Shown here piece after piece: positions 1 to 13,700 of a DNA stretch of 64,000 bases. Source of the DNA: Sthenelais limicola (lineage: Eukaryota; Annelida; Polychaeta; Phyllodocida; Sigalionidae); the NCBI GenBank assembly GCA_942159475.1, contig OW804096.1:126346941-126410940 (forward strand), read 5' to 3'. Each line of letters opens with the position of its first letter. The stretch's first letter is position 1. The position numbers were made by a program, and so were the translations under genes. The notes beneath the pieces are model-generated. The model ran no database searches. It had not been told where the DNA came from and saw only the letters and a list, made by a program, of their open reading frames with translations.

Positions 1-962
1 TGCTTGGTGTCTTGATGCACGTTTGTGATGGTTGTAGTAGTAGTAGTACTAGTTGTGGATGGAGGTATAGGTGGAGCGTGTGGTGTGGTGTGTGTGGGGG
101 GGGGGAGGAGGGACTGGGAGAGTCAGACAGCTGTGAGTTGTAGTAGGGCCAGATACTCATCTCATAGTGTCCACCATAGTGATAGCCTGTGTACTAAACG
201 CTCATACTTCTCGGTCTAGTCTTTCTGTCTCTTCGTGCTCTCTCGTAAAAACCATAATTTATTTTGCCTCTATTTTATCCCACCCCTGTCAGCGCGACGT
301 CCTTAAGTTTTATGCTACTGTAAACACTCTTGTTTGTACCTAACAAACAACTTGCCATATGTCCCCCAATTTCCCCAATTCTTGTCAACCGATCATGGGG
401 ACACGTTTAAAAAACTATTCTCGATGCGCTAATAATTAAAAGCGCCAAGATTTCTTCCCCGAGTGATCTACAGGATTTATTGATTTTGAGAGATTATCTC
501 CCCCACATACGTTTATACTTATCACTGTTACAATAACTATACCAATCAATAATAATATCATTTTCATGTGTTACTTGGTAGGTACAACCTACTCTAGTAC
601 CAACACCCACACCTACTGATCTGTCTCTCATCTTCCGAAAATTCAGCCCTGAGCCAAACGATCAAAGTGAGATCCTTCCATACATCAACCCCTCTATACC
701 CTGGGAACTGCACCATGTGCAGTGTGTATATATGAACTGCTCTATTTACAAATACCAGTTCTCTAGCAAGAGTGAAGGGAACAGCCAGTACGACTGGCGC
801 GCACACTTCACTTGTTATAGTACCCAATGAGGTATTGTTCCAACCTGCATAATATGCCTAGTTGCCAAAGTCCAGCTTTTAATATCCCATATGAGAATCA
901 TATATCTTTATACAAGCTATCTTTCTTTAGTACGTATTATTTAGTGCTATGATAGTTATATG
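1..962. other. No gene recognised
   Basis: The first 115 bases are GT- and G-rich (GTAGTAGTAG, GTGTGG, a run of ten G at 96-105). The rest is AT-rich sequence with only short open frames. Nothing identifiable. Confidence 0.6.
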
Positions 963-1070
963 AAATCCCGCATAAAATCCCTATTTCTACATACTACTAA
1001 CTTGTCACCACTGGTTTGCCAATGGTGACAAGTTAGTGGTATGTAGAAATAGGGATTTTATGCGGGATTT
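963..1070. repeat. Near-perfect 108-bp hairpin (48-bp arms)
   Basis: The left arm 963-1010 starts AAATCCCGCATAAAATCCCT and the right arm 1023-1070 is its inverse with one mismatch (ACTACTAA against ACCACTAA). The loop is 12 bases. It is probably a tiny foldback transposon; a small-RNA precursor is another possibility. No target duplication is obvious. Confidence 0.85.
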
Positions 1071-4000
1071 TCCGCTGAAATCAGTGTTTAATCGTGAACT
1101 TTGGATCAAGCTTTCTTTCAGTGAATATATAGGAATATATGTTTCTATAAGGTTAGTGTTGTTTCGTGTTGGTAAAATCTTTCTTCAAAGGTGTACAATA
1201 ACTACACTTCGATAAATCGCCTCGTACACTCATCAAACACACCTAATGAGAAATTGCTTTGCTATGGTACTTTGGTATGTTAAGGATCCTATATAAGTGA
1301 ATAATTAGTGCTTAAAATTTAAAAAACATCCTTGTGTGGATAGGCTCATACGTCTTTGATCACTTGGGTGGTAGAATAGAGTATTTTGTAAATAAAATCT
1401 CAGATAATCTTGTCCCTGTGAGAAATGCAATTTATACTGGGATAGGCTATAAACAAATCAATTTCATGAGCCATGCCATTGAGCCAATAAGAACGCATGA
1501 ATACACGTAGGCTTTTCTGTATTCTCTATTTGCCTTTTCGCTGAGGAGGAATACTGGGTAAATAACACAGAACCTCGGTCATTTTTACCTTGAGGAAAAT
1601 GCATCCATTCTGGTAACTGATAAGCTGGTTTACACGGCAAGCATCTTTCCAACGAGGTTATTTACCATGCAATGAGATGCAGCCGTGTCCAGTTTTAATG
1701 ACCAGCATAAAATCCTGCGGCACAGCATCACATCACCTGAATTTTAAGCGATTTATGAGCACCTTGGTCTACGCTCCGGATCTGACTCTGGAACTGGAAT
1801 ATGGACCGCTTGCAAATGGGCCTGAGTCAGTGGCAGAGAGGAACTAATCAAGGCCCTAGTTTTATAGGCTCCAGTTTCCATACCTTTTCTATATTTTGGG
1901 TCATGTAGGAGAATATAAGAGATATGTGTAGCTAGCTCAAGGGTAGATAGATGTGAGCAAAGTATATGGTATCTATACAATGCGAATCCGTTCAATAGAT
2001 ATATCTGTATGGCAGTATATGTCATTTTTAAAAAGCTTCTTTGATGATTATGTCAGATTGCACCTGTATCGCACGTCCCCGATCAGTCCGTTTTAAGACG
2101 AGTTGCTTTATTTGACCGTTGCAGTCGCCTACTGCTAAGTAAATTAGAATATATCAGCACATTGAACCATTTCTGATGACATTGCGCATTTATAAAACCT
2201 CACATGTAAAGAATCAAGATGCCTCTTCCAGTGGTAGACATTGTGGGCCTCCTGTCACTCAAAAACATCCATATTAATACATGACCTCACCGTCTGTCCT
2301 TTACCTACTTATCTATTTGTGCGAGTACTATATTCCTTGCCTTTCCTATTGATCGAGGCATGCGATGAGAACATGCATTTACCTAGTCAGCATTGAGAAT
2401 CTGTGTTGTCATGGAGACCTAAGTATCACCTCTGACGTGTTAAAGCACCGACATATAGAGAAAAATAGTGCCATAAAAGGCGAAGACACTTTCTGCTTGA
2501 TCGACTGTAATTCACAGTCTTCCTCCTCCACTCGAGTTCTGAAAGAAGGAGAAAAAGCAGCCCAAAGGCAGGATGGGGGATGATGAGGGTTCTGTGCAAA
2601 AGGAGCAGAAGGTATGTTGTATGATGTAAAACTCTGCAAGTCGACAACATGTTTTCATGGGTGTCAGGGGAAGGCAATTTAAATCGTTTTCCTTCTAATG
2701 AGAGAGGGAATATCATAGGAACGGAGAAAAACTCAATCCGAAGAAAAAAAGTATACATGGAAAAATTCTAGACATACTTCAAGAGTTCCGAGAAAATGTA
2801 GGCATTTTGGTAGGATTTGTGATGTCCCAATTGCTGGAAATACACCTATTCGGACTACCCTTCCTAATGGTTAGAAAGGGAAATATAAATGGACATGCAT
2901 AAGGATCTTCTTACTCTTCATCTTCTCCCTAGTGGTGATAAAGACGATACCACTAGTAATAACCTTACGAGTAATGTCACTCATGATTCTCCCTATCCCC
3001 AGCCAAGCCCCTTACCTACACCACATATTGCTCTATTAATTGCTGCGCAAAGTATCTGGAGAGAAATCGTGAATTTCCCATAGCCAATGAACGGACATTT
3101 AACCTGTTCCCAAGGGATAGTATGGCTGATTTTAGTGTTAGAACTGCTATGTAACGGGGCAATAAGTAAATTGATATATATTGGGATCTGCATTTATATG
3201 TGCGGACTAAATGTGGGTGAGCCTAATCATAAACCCAATATGTATTTATTAAGATATTACGTTGAAATCTTACATGCAGGTTTACGCGCACCTATGTGTA
3301 TAGCCTACATATACGAGGGTTCAGACAAACTGAAACGTGATCAATGTCCTAGTGGAGTAGATAGTGTGGATATCTTGAACACGCCCCTAATGTTTGCTTT
3401 CTTTATCAGTAGCTCCATTGGAGAGTACTAAGAAGTAATTCACTGCCCTTTCATTGTTAAACAGTGTAATCTAACCATCGAAATACAAAAACTGCTTCAG
3501 CTTTTTTCATACCCCCTTCCCGCCTTTCCATTACCAAGCCGTCATTGGGTAACCTTGGCAACCACACTATCTATGACTGGATCTAATAAAAGTGGAGGAA
3601 ATGGAAATTAAAAGAGTATCTTCAACTAGCCCAGAGGAGCGCCGGAAGGGGTGAGCAGGTGAGAGAGGATGATATAAAACCTAACCGGCAGAAGTTGAGA
3701 TTATCGGTTCTGTAGCGTCATTGATACAGATAATGCGTGAAAGTTGGTTCAGATGTTAGAAACAAAATCTAAGTACAAAAACTACACCGAGGGAAATCAA
3801 TATGGAAGCAAGCCATACACAGATAAATAGGGAATAGATGCATATCTCTATAAGTATCACATATAAATGTAAAATCAAACGTCAATATGATATTATGTCA
3901 TTCGTTTAAGGGGAAGTAATTGATAACTTCATGCGATATATTCATGACACACATATCGCGTTGATGCATGGAAGTTAGCATTCTCTCATTCAATACAAAC

Positions 4001-7000
4001 ATCAAAGCTTTGGTTTTTGGATTGTGTATTGACAGGTTCTGGCAGGCTTCGCTTTGCATGCAATAGGGTATCAACCTTTCTACAGGATGAATCCAATATT
4101 CATAGAATATTGTTTCTATACTTCTGCCCCCAATCCAAGAGGTAATGATAGAATGACAGGGTTCGTATGAAAAATGTAAAACGGGTGTCCATAGCTATCA
4201 ACTCTTATGATGATAAAAGATGGTATGAATATACAAATGCCGCAAACGCTTTTTAGAATATGTAATTTGCTTATTGTGAAAATGAGTTGTGCACGTTGCA
4301 AAGACCATGCATAATTATAACGATGCTATGCAATTTATCCATTTTCTATCTTTCATGTTATGTTATTATGACTTCTAGTAGTCATTAGATGTGAAAGTTG
4401 GTTTCGTCCTCGACCTAAATACGGAATTGCAGGCGTGTTGATATATGCACACATCCTGACTATATTTCACCAGACTCTATTGTCTGGCGGTAGATTTTGA
4501 GATCAGAATGCATGAAGATATCACCGGTTCAAGGCCACGTGTTTAATCTAGATGCCTTTTATCTGCAACTTGCAAGAACTGCATTGCTAGGCAAAACCTT
4601 CCTTGTGTGTATATGGTGAGGTGTTTAGTGATTGACTGTACTCACTAGGAAAATAATTTGCCGCCTTCAACAGGAATATACCGGACGATGGCATGATCTA
4701 AGCCACTCAACTGCCGGTCTCTAGTATATATAGGCTCACGATTTAGACCTAAATAGAAGATGCGATCGATCTTTCTCCAGTCTGGGTTCTTAGCCAAGAC
4801 GACTGCGCTAACCCCCGTAGTTGTGAGTTAGAGGTGTGTGAAGGGATGCCAGGTGTAAGGAAACAAATCATCGGCCTGCCATTCACAACTTTCAAAACAT
4901 AATACAAGAAAACATGCAAGGAAGGGGTTCGGACTAGTACTTCCCAAATACGATTCTTGGGAAGCCATACCGGCTTATGTATACATTCTTGCCAGAATAT
5001 AAGGTGTACGTATATTGGTAATATATCAAAATATAATCCACAAACCAGCATTTGAGAGTCGAATTTCTTCAATGTAATCGGACATACATATATAATTCAG
5101 GGAAAAGTCGTTAGTCGATAGCCGTTTTTCAAGAATTATATTCAAGGGATATATAGGCAATTTCTCAAGAAAGCTATCAGTTTGTCCTCACCATTGCCAG
5201 ATAAGAGTTAATTACTTGGCTACCGGGTCATCCACCTGTCACCATTATCTGCCCCAGCCAAAATGTGAAAAGAAATCAATGCATAGCCAAAGCCTTTCCT
5301 GGTGAGCCTTCCCTCCTTTTGTGGCGAAGTGGAAATGAGAGGATCGAACGGACAAGCCATTAGTTTGCATTGATCCTCCAAGCATTACTCTATCGATCCG
5401 CAGGTGGCGATGGCTAATTAGCGGTTACCCATGCCAGACCAATATGTCCTTTATTTATCACTACCTGAATGGTCTTAGCCTTGTTGATAATACCAATAAG
5501 CCACCGCATAGTTAAACATTTGACATGTTGCATGTCCGCCTATGTATAAGTGTATCATGCATTGGTTATTTTACTAATTCCGTTACTAGTTGGCCAAAGC
5601 TATAACATTTCTGATTAAGCCGAGTATATATATCCAGTTTTCGCAATGGCTGGTATAAAACTCAACACTTATTCATTATTATATAAACATCAAATTCTTT
5701 TCACATAATTTCTTTGTTATATTGTATTCCTTTATTAAACAATGTCAAATTTATTTTAGCTGTTGGCTTCTCGATCGACCTTCAACTCTTACTATAACAT
5801 ACCCATTCTCTGGAATGCATTATGCAGATAAGAATTTACCGCGGGAATGGCTACCGTCACAAGTAATATGTTGGCCATCAATTAAGGATTGCGATTGGCC
5901 TCCCGGCTCTCATACCATTCACAGTTGACATTTACTTGATGAACCTATCCGTTTGGCCCTTTCCGCTGGATGGATATAGGCCATAACGAGCAAAACAAAT
6001 TTTCTCATCTGGTCCTTGACCCTCGGCCGAATGCCAAGTATTACGTAGGCCTATCTCTATATCAAATTAAAATGTCCAAGTGCAAATAGAGCACTCAGAG
6101 ACGGTGTGGGCGGTGTCATATCGGGTCCTAACATTGGAAGATTGAGCTGGACCCAATTAGTTAATATCTAAAGCCACAAAAACATGCCAACACAAATTCA
6201 CAAGGTTTGTGATCAGTTGAGTTGCTTCCACTTTACTTGTTAACATCTAAACAGCGTAGGACAGTTTGGTTTAATTTGGGGTAAGTATTACCTCAATGTT
6301 CTGAACGTCTCAAAGCGTCATATATCAGGGCTTTGGAAACAATACATAGGTGTATTAAGCGTAAATCTGTGTAAATAACAAAGATAATGTGGTATTAATT
6401 GCCGAATAGGGGAACTGTGGGTGTCTATTTCCCTTCAAACACACAGCTGGATGAATTGGCTAAACTGTGTCCAACACACCCCTGTAACAAGAATGAAGTA
6501 GGTGGGGAAATATGGCTCGGAGTATTGAGGGAATGATTAGGCATTCTCTATGTTAAATACAACTCTTGCGTTTGGTATGAGGCATGCCAGCTTCAGACGC
6601 AAACAATACCTAGAGGACAGGAGGCTATGGCTCTGATGTTTAATTTCCTACAACATGGACCATAATTGCGATAGCGGATGATGAGCGAGCGGGGACGATG
6701 CTCATCAGCTGGGTCCGGCTGACCTTTTGCCATTTATGAGTCGCTCTGAACTGAGTTAATGAGATCTGACCATCAGTCCTTACTGTTTACCACTGTCTAC
6801 CTCCATATATACATTGCAGCCCTTCATTAGAAGCGCAGCATTTCGGTATCAAGTACTGCGGTACTGAACATTTGTGGTAGATTGATGTCCAATACCTATT
6901 CTCTCCTCCTCACCATTTCTATATATAATAGTAAACTTGTGCTATTATATTATATGGTCATTCGCTTCTGTGTGTAATCATTGATGCCCCTGTGGTAACA

Positions 7001-7075
7001 CTTACTTAAGAGTCTCGCTAGAAGGAATCTCAAGGTATGAGAGGTCATGTCATAATTGCTCCAATTCAGAGGGAA
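1071..7075. other. No gene recognised
   Basis: Only short open frames occur (longest 114 codons at 3087-3431), with no known domain. A stretch at about 5395-5445 combines an E-box core (CAGGTG), CTAATTAG and GCGATGGC and looks like regulatory DNA, but this is only an impression. One TAGGCCTA lies at 6046-6053. An eleven-base G run follows at 7076-7086. Confidence 0.5.
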
Positions 7076-7086
7076 GGGGGGGGGGG

Positions 7087-10000
7087 TGTAACCAAAATGA
7101 AACCAAGATGAAACTTTGTCAGCCGGTGTAGAGGACCTACATCTAAGCCCCTTGTCCATTACCACGGCCATCTGAAGTACTCTTGGTGTACGAGCGATGT
7201 ACGGCAAACACCACAATGCTAAATTATTATAATCAGCCGACCGGCCGAGGCAATGGACATGGGCCTATGGTTCAGAATCGGGGAATTGAGGTATAATGAA
7301 AAAAGACATACTCAGACACAATGTATTCCATTTTTATCCGTACCGAGTGTTCTAGACATCTAGCCTGTCAAAGCTTAGACATTCTTATGAATAATAATCT
7401 TCAAAGGAAGGTCAAAACGCCAGACCTTATTGGTTCATAGCTTTTTTGTCACTGGATTTAAATAAAGAGGTTCACATCAGAAGGATATTCTTCATTCACA
7501 TTCGTTCCTTTACTTTGAGCACTCAAGACTATTCCGCGTGATAAAGGCATGTAGCCGTAGCCTTTCATCCTATTGATGCAAGGAAACGATGTCAGAGTGT
7601 GACGATCTATAAACATGTTTCTTCTGGGGGAAGGATCCATCGTGGTAGGGAACTACAGCTTATGCAAAATCTTGTACGCTTCTGGACCACGCCTGAATGG
7701 ATGTTCTACCCAAGCCATTGATTAAGTGTAGAGCCCCACAGTAGGACAAATGGTAAATATTTAATATAAAACATACACTGCACAGGCTTCGTGCCAAACT
7801 ACCAGAAACACCCTAAAAGCCAAAGGATAGTTGGGAAGGCAGTGAGGGAATAATGCTGATCGGGGTTTATATTTCTCCCAAAAATGAAGGCAATATTTTG
7901 TGTAATGTCGCAATGGTCCTTTAGCTATTTCTACCTCCTATTGAAGCGCCATTTTGATATTGATTATCTTCTATTCTTCTTTAGCCTTAGAAAATATATT
8001 ATTCAAAAAGATTTATATTCAAGGAAAAAGCATTAATATTCGACTGTTTGCTAAGATACCGACCAACCTTTAATTAAAAGGAATAATAACTGAGATGGGG
8101 ATGGACCAGTTAGCTACTGACCTCCAAGTCATACATGAGAGTGGATGAATTTAAACTTTCACAGATAATGTGCCAGGGACCCATTGTCCGAACATGATGC
8201 CTCCGGGGATTATCTTCCTTATTTAGTGAGTGTCCCTAAAGGTGAGGTCAACGTGAGTGACCCACACAAATGTCAGAGTCATTCACTTTAAGTCGTGGAT
8301 CTTGATTCCACTTGGGTTTTAGTCAGGCTGGCCATTCTAACTGCCCGCAAACCCTCAGGGCATATCAATGACCTATGCGAGCAACTGACATGAACACTGT
8401 CAATATTCTTAACGCTTTTATTCGTCTAGTCCCAGTAGATTGCTATACTATGCTGAACAATCAGTATTTCATGGCTGGTGAGCTTATTTACGGAATGGGA
8501 CTTGGGTATATTTTCTGATATAATGAAAATAATTTGTTGATAATATTTACTTTGCTGGTCTTTATGCCAACGGTTCTATAATTATAGGAATAACCAAAAG
8601 TAACGCGAGGAATGAGTGGCCGCATGCAAACATTATTTTTGTATTTTGTCACTGATTTTGCAACTTTAGACCAACAATCGCAAACGCTTATTGGGATATA
8701 TCCAAGTATAAGTTTCACACGTATGTATAACAAGTGGGGGGTGGATGTGCAACATTCAGAGAGCAAATTTGAATTTAGAAATGTTTCTCCGTGTGAAGAT
8801 GATTAACACTGATAGTAGAAAAAATACTTTTCTTGATAATAGCAATGTCCATGTTCAGATAGTTTACTCTAATAGAGGAAAAATATTGGCATTATTCCCT
8901 TTACCTCGGAGCATAATTTCACACTCCACTAAAACACATTTGGAAAAGTCTTCCCCCGATGGGAGCTATAACCTGTAGTCCTCTTCATGGCGGAGTCTCA
9001 CGTGTTCCAGCATGAATTATGATCATGCTGGAGAGAATGACGAGTGGGGAGGAGTGCCTGGAGAAGATCGCTACATACCCAAAATGAAATTGTCGTTCTC
9101 TAACGTTGTTTATTTCTCGCGTACCACCCCCGCGGGCAGCGATGCGATTTTAATCAAATGTTCTATGTACTTCTAAATCGACGGTCCCCATCGGTAACCT
9201 CGTTTCCATTCACCCAGGGTCAAGGAACCCTCTGTTGGCAGGGGCTTTCACTTACCGTCATGCATTTATGCTCCTAAGCGAGAGCCCGTAATGAAATTAC
9301 CCCTATAAATACTTCCAACTACCTGTACTCCCGCGGGCCTGAGAGAGGAATATTTACTGAGGGGAGCAGGGGCATGCGGATGGGCCATCTTTGCATTGTC
9401 GGCCCGCTAGTACTACTACGTCCTTGAACCGGGACAGAAGGTGAAGGAACAATAGGGAAAATGAAAGTGAAGTGACTAGGAAAGCAGAGACAAGCAGAGC
9501 AAGATGGATGCATGTCCTCGGAGCTGTTTGGCCTGGGAAGAATCATCACAAGTAATATTGGCAAAGAAATACAGAAACCTTCAAAACCCGTCCAGTGTAC
9601 TCGGTTTGGGAAGTCTGTCTGTGTCCAAGCCTCTATACCTACGTTTGTGTGCAACTTTACATTCGTTGTTTAAATTTGGGATAATGGTTTCGACCGCCAC
9701 CCCATTTCCGCAATCAATCATTCTAAGGTGAAGCTCTACAAATGGGAAGAATGAGGGGAATATCGATAAAGCTCATTATCTTGATTCACAGCTGAAACTA
9801 CCTCTCCTTTCTTACCTAGGAATAACCAGGTATGATGTTGGTGAAATCCCTATTTCACCTGCCATAATGCCTAGGTAGTTCATGAAGCTGAAATCCTACC
9901 TAGCAGAATCTATACATACATTAATATTTAAACAGTTCTGAGCTATATACGAGACTATGGAACGATTGCTTTTACAAACATCACAAGAATCTCACAAACC

Positions 10001-10716
10001 CTGCAAAACGTACTCCGATTTCGATTCACATTAGGACCCCCTAGCTACTTACTCATATTACGTATAAAGTGTTAACCTTTATGGTCTCAAACTGCTATAA
10101 TGTATATATAATATAAATATATAATATGATTGTAGATTAAAGCCTGAATTTTGATACATAGATATCAGTTGATATTTGCTATAACTTCATTTAGATAAAG
10201 GTGAATTTGAACTGCAATAAGACAAATGAAGCTTTAAATATTCCTGAAGGAATTCGTCAGTTTAGTGTTTTCCGTCTTCGAAGGAACGACGTAAGTGAAT
10301 TAACAGTAAGTTTATAAATCACGTTTTAGTTAATTATAAAATAAGTAATCTCAGGGCGCAGACAAACTGTCCAAGGAATCTTACCAGAAAGATCCATTGC
10401 TTAGCACATCCTACTATTCTGGCCATCGAAGTACAAGAGAATCTGGCCACAAGAACCCGACTCCTGACAAGTTTTTAAGGTTATACCAAGCAGTGGATCG
10501 ACAATACTAGTCCCTACTACAAAACAATAGGACAAATACAATTATAAAAATGCATTCAATAAAAAGGCCTTCCCCCGTTCATCGCTTATAAATGTGAGCT
10601 AAGTGCATCTACTCTGACTAAAGTCTAGTGAAGACTATATCTAAATTGATGTAAGATTGGAAAAATGGAGGTAAAAATATCTAGCTGCTACAGCAGAACA
10701 GAGTCGAAATGCAATT
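7087..10716. other. No gene recognised
   Basis: AT-rich DNA with scattered more complex patches (9000-9650). An imperfect inverted repeat lies at about 9815-9880, with CCTAGG near both ends and GGTGAAAT / ATTTCACC at its centre. A 9-bp hairpin CCAGCATGA/TCATGCTGG lies at about 9007-9031. No protein family is recognised. Confidence 0.5.
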
Positions 10717-10763
10717 ACTCACCACAAAAAAGGAACTCGTCAAAGACGAGTAAGGCGGTGAGT
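10717..10763. repeat. Two-stem hairpin
   Basis: ACTCACC (10717-10723) pairs with GGTGAGT (10757-10763), and inside it ACTCGTC (10735-10741) pairs with GACGAGT (10745-10751) around a 3-base loop. Both stems are perfect 7-mers. The function is unknown. Confidence 0.5.
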
Positions 10764-13700
10764 TTTCACCTGTAAAATGATAATAGACACGATGGGGGAT
10801 TAGACGTAGTGAAACAACACGGTTTTATCACTGCATGAAGATGGCCGTAACATTGGAGCGCATTGTGAACTACTTAAGAAAGCACAGACTGGGTACTGAT
10901 GTGTATTGTGCCACTCTTTCCAATACATCCTGGTGGTGCAGTCAGACGGTATTGAAGATGGCATAATATCCTCATCAGTACTTTGGGTGTATTTCGGTGC
11001 GGTGATATGCTGGGAATCCGTTATGTTTATAAGTTGATCCTTCTTCTGCAAGAAAGCACTGATGAAACCCTTTGGCGTCTTTTTACCGTACGGTTTCATT
11101 CAAACTAATCAATACATTTATAAAGATTGCTGTCCAGTAAATTTAGCACGCTTTTTGTTTTGTCAATCCTTACCTATGTCATAAAGAGGCACCCAAATCG
11201 GGGCTAAGTCATACAAAAGTACGGAGATAATTAGAAAAATTGGCACAGGATAATGGGCGAATGCTTTTGAGAGATTGAAAAGAGACATAAAACTTGGCAC
11301 TTCCACAGCTATTGCATTGTGGAAAGTTAACTTATTTTACTAAACGATGTCTTCACTAATAACTTGACTCCAAGCTTGAAGTTTCCAATGCCTTCATACA
11401 ATGCAAAGGTGTGGTGCCCGCGAGCCAGAGCCAAGAAAATCTAAAATTACGATAAGATTAACTTCCTGTTCTTTTCGAGCAGCCACAAATATCATATACA
11501 GATTACATCCGGTGAATTACAGCTGACATCTCTTTCTTTGACAATGCAAGGAAGTAATACAAGAGCGCTTCCTGAAGCTTCCCTCGGGGCAGAATTAAGA
11601 AAATTAGTTGCGATAAATCGGGGTCTGGTTTGGCTTGAAAGTACTGCATAAGTTGTAATCCATAGTTTGTCCCTGAGAATCGGACATAAATGAATGCTTG
11701 GCGAGGGAGGATTTACTGTTAGAGGATTATTACCCTTTGTATAGAAAGTGTGTTGCATGCGCTTCGCGGCCCTATGAATAATAGTCAGAATTGAAAAATT
11801 ACTGAAAATGTAGATCTATACGCTAACATTACAATTCTACATCGGGGGCGGCTTTCTCGATATTCAGGCTGTTAATGGTTGGGAAATATGGTTTACGCCA
11901 ATCTACAAATCATGTATGATTCATACCTATAAAAGAGTGGGAAATTCCCGTTGATGTACAAATGTTTATGCAATATCCAATCACTTTCTATAACTTATTC
12001 TGTGATTAATTTGTATGCAATATCCAATGACTTGTAAGCTATTTTATGATAGATCATCAGGCCGTCTATTTATTTTTGAAGAAAACACAGTGACTGAAGA
12101 CTATAGCTTTGGAACTTATTATCGCAAAACCCCCTTTAAAAATGCACAAGTTTGATTCACGTCAAATGAAAAGATTAATATGCATTATCCGCTCGTTATG
12201 TTTCATTAGACCATGCAGTTACCTCTTCATTGTATGTTTCCCCTTATGCGAGAATAGATCTATTAAAGATGAATAAATGGGAACAAATCTATTGAATATA
12301 ACCAATACAAAATGCTTGTACTGTCACAGATAGTGAAGCCTAAAGACATTTACGAGGGCGAATCTCTTTGCCATTCCCTCCTGATTATTCTTGTAATTGG
12401 TTAATCTCGTTACAGCCATTCTATTTATTGAAGCCCGCTCTGTATAGAAGGCAAGTCATAATCAAGCATTAATCCCAGACAGAAAACTACAGGCTTTACA
12501 TCTGTGGAGCATTCCCCCAACACCAAAGTCGTGAGGACAATAAAACAATATGGATTGAGATATTGATGTAGTATTTACCAATCTAATTTCAATCAAAACT
12601 TTTAAATAGTGTTTGCTGTTCGGTAATTTCGCCAACCGAGTCGCTGGATGCAATTGCGATTGCTTCCCTAGCCCACCTGGCAATTGAGGCTTGCAAAACC
12701 ATTAACTGCTGCCCTCAGAATTCCCTTATGGTTAATCATTCTCCGCCGTTAATATCTTATGCTAATTTTTACAAGTCTAAATCATTTTATTGAACGAACT
12801 GTTGTGGGTGGCGTGCTTGCGGCTAAAAAACGTGGGATAAAACAGTACATACAGATAACGTTGCCACGCCCCAGCAAATCTAATGGCACCCCTTTGTGTG
12901 GAAAAACGGTCATGAGATCGATCTGCTTTAATTTTGTCTCCAATATCGATGTAAACAAAGGTTGGTGTGCCACAGGCCAGAGATTTATTGTCTATGCTAT
13001 TGTACATACATTTTAACCAAACTGGGAAAAGGCCATTAAGACCCCAAGTGGCACGCTAGTGGTATTCCAAATTACGAAATACAATCAGGGCCAGATGTAA
13101 TAAATTATGTAATTAATAATAGATAAACGAGTGCAATAAAGCACAGTAATGGTGTGCGCAAATTACCGGCATTGCCCGGCTGGACAGTAGACTAAGCGAC
13201 CAAGCGATCACAGAAGGATATATTCAGCGTGGTGTGGCCGCACGAACCTGAATGCCCAAACCAGATATGCAATATTTGCTTTGAATTCTAGATAGCCCAT
13301 ATTGAAGGCTGTTGTTATCAGTACCAAACATCGACATTAATTTTTTAACTAATATGTAGTTCAGATGAGAAAGTTTTGGTGGTTTCATATACTTGGGTGG
13401 TAGTTCTAGATTATTTTGCCCACACTGACACACCTGCGACAACAAAGTCTGCCATTTCAGTCTGATTGCCCATACAAATACCAGCAAGCAGCACTCTATT
13501 TTATCGAATTTAAAAAATCCCCATCTTACACTATTCAAAATCCGGTCCGAATATTGTCAATGGCTTTCGCGCAGATAAAAAAAAACATATTAGACCATTT
13601 CGGACAGTGAACTTTGTTTTACAAAAACATATCACACAACTATTTGCACAGATGATTATTTCAGTGCGAGCAATTAACTCTGCATTTTAATGTTGACATC

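Noticed and set aside
4520..4545. B-box-like GGTTCAAGGCC as sign of a tRNA gene
   Set aside because: There is no matching T-arm stem, A box or cloverleaf around it.
6684..6712. Hammerhead-ribozyme-like CTGATGAG on the minus strand
   Set aside because: The required GAAA element and flanking stems are missing.
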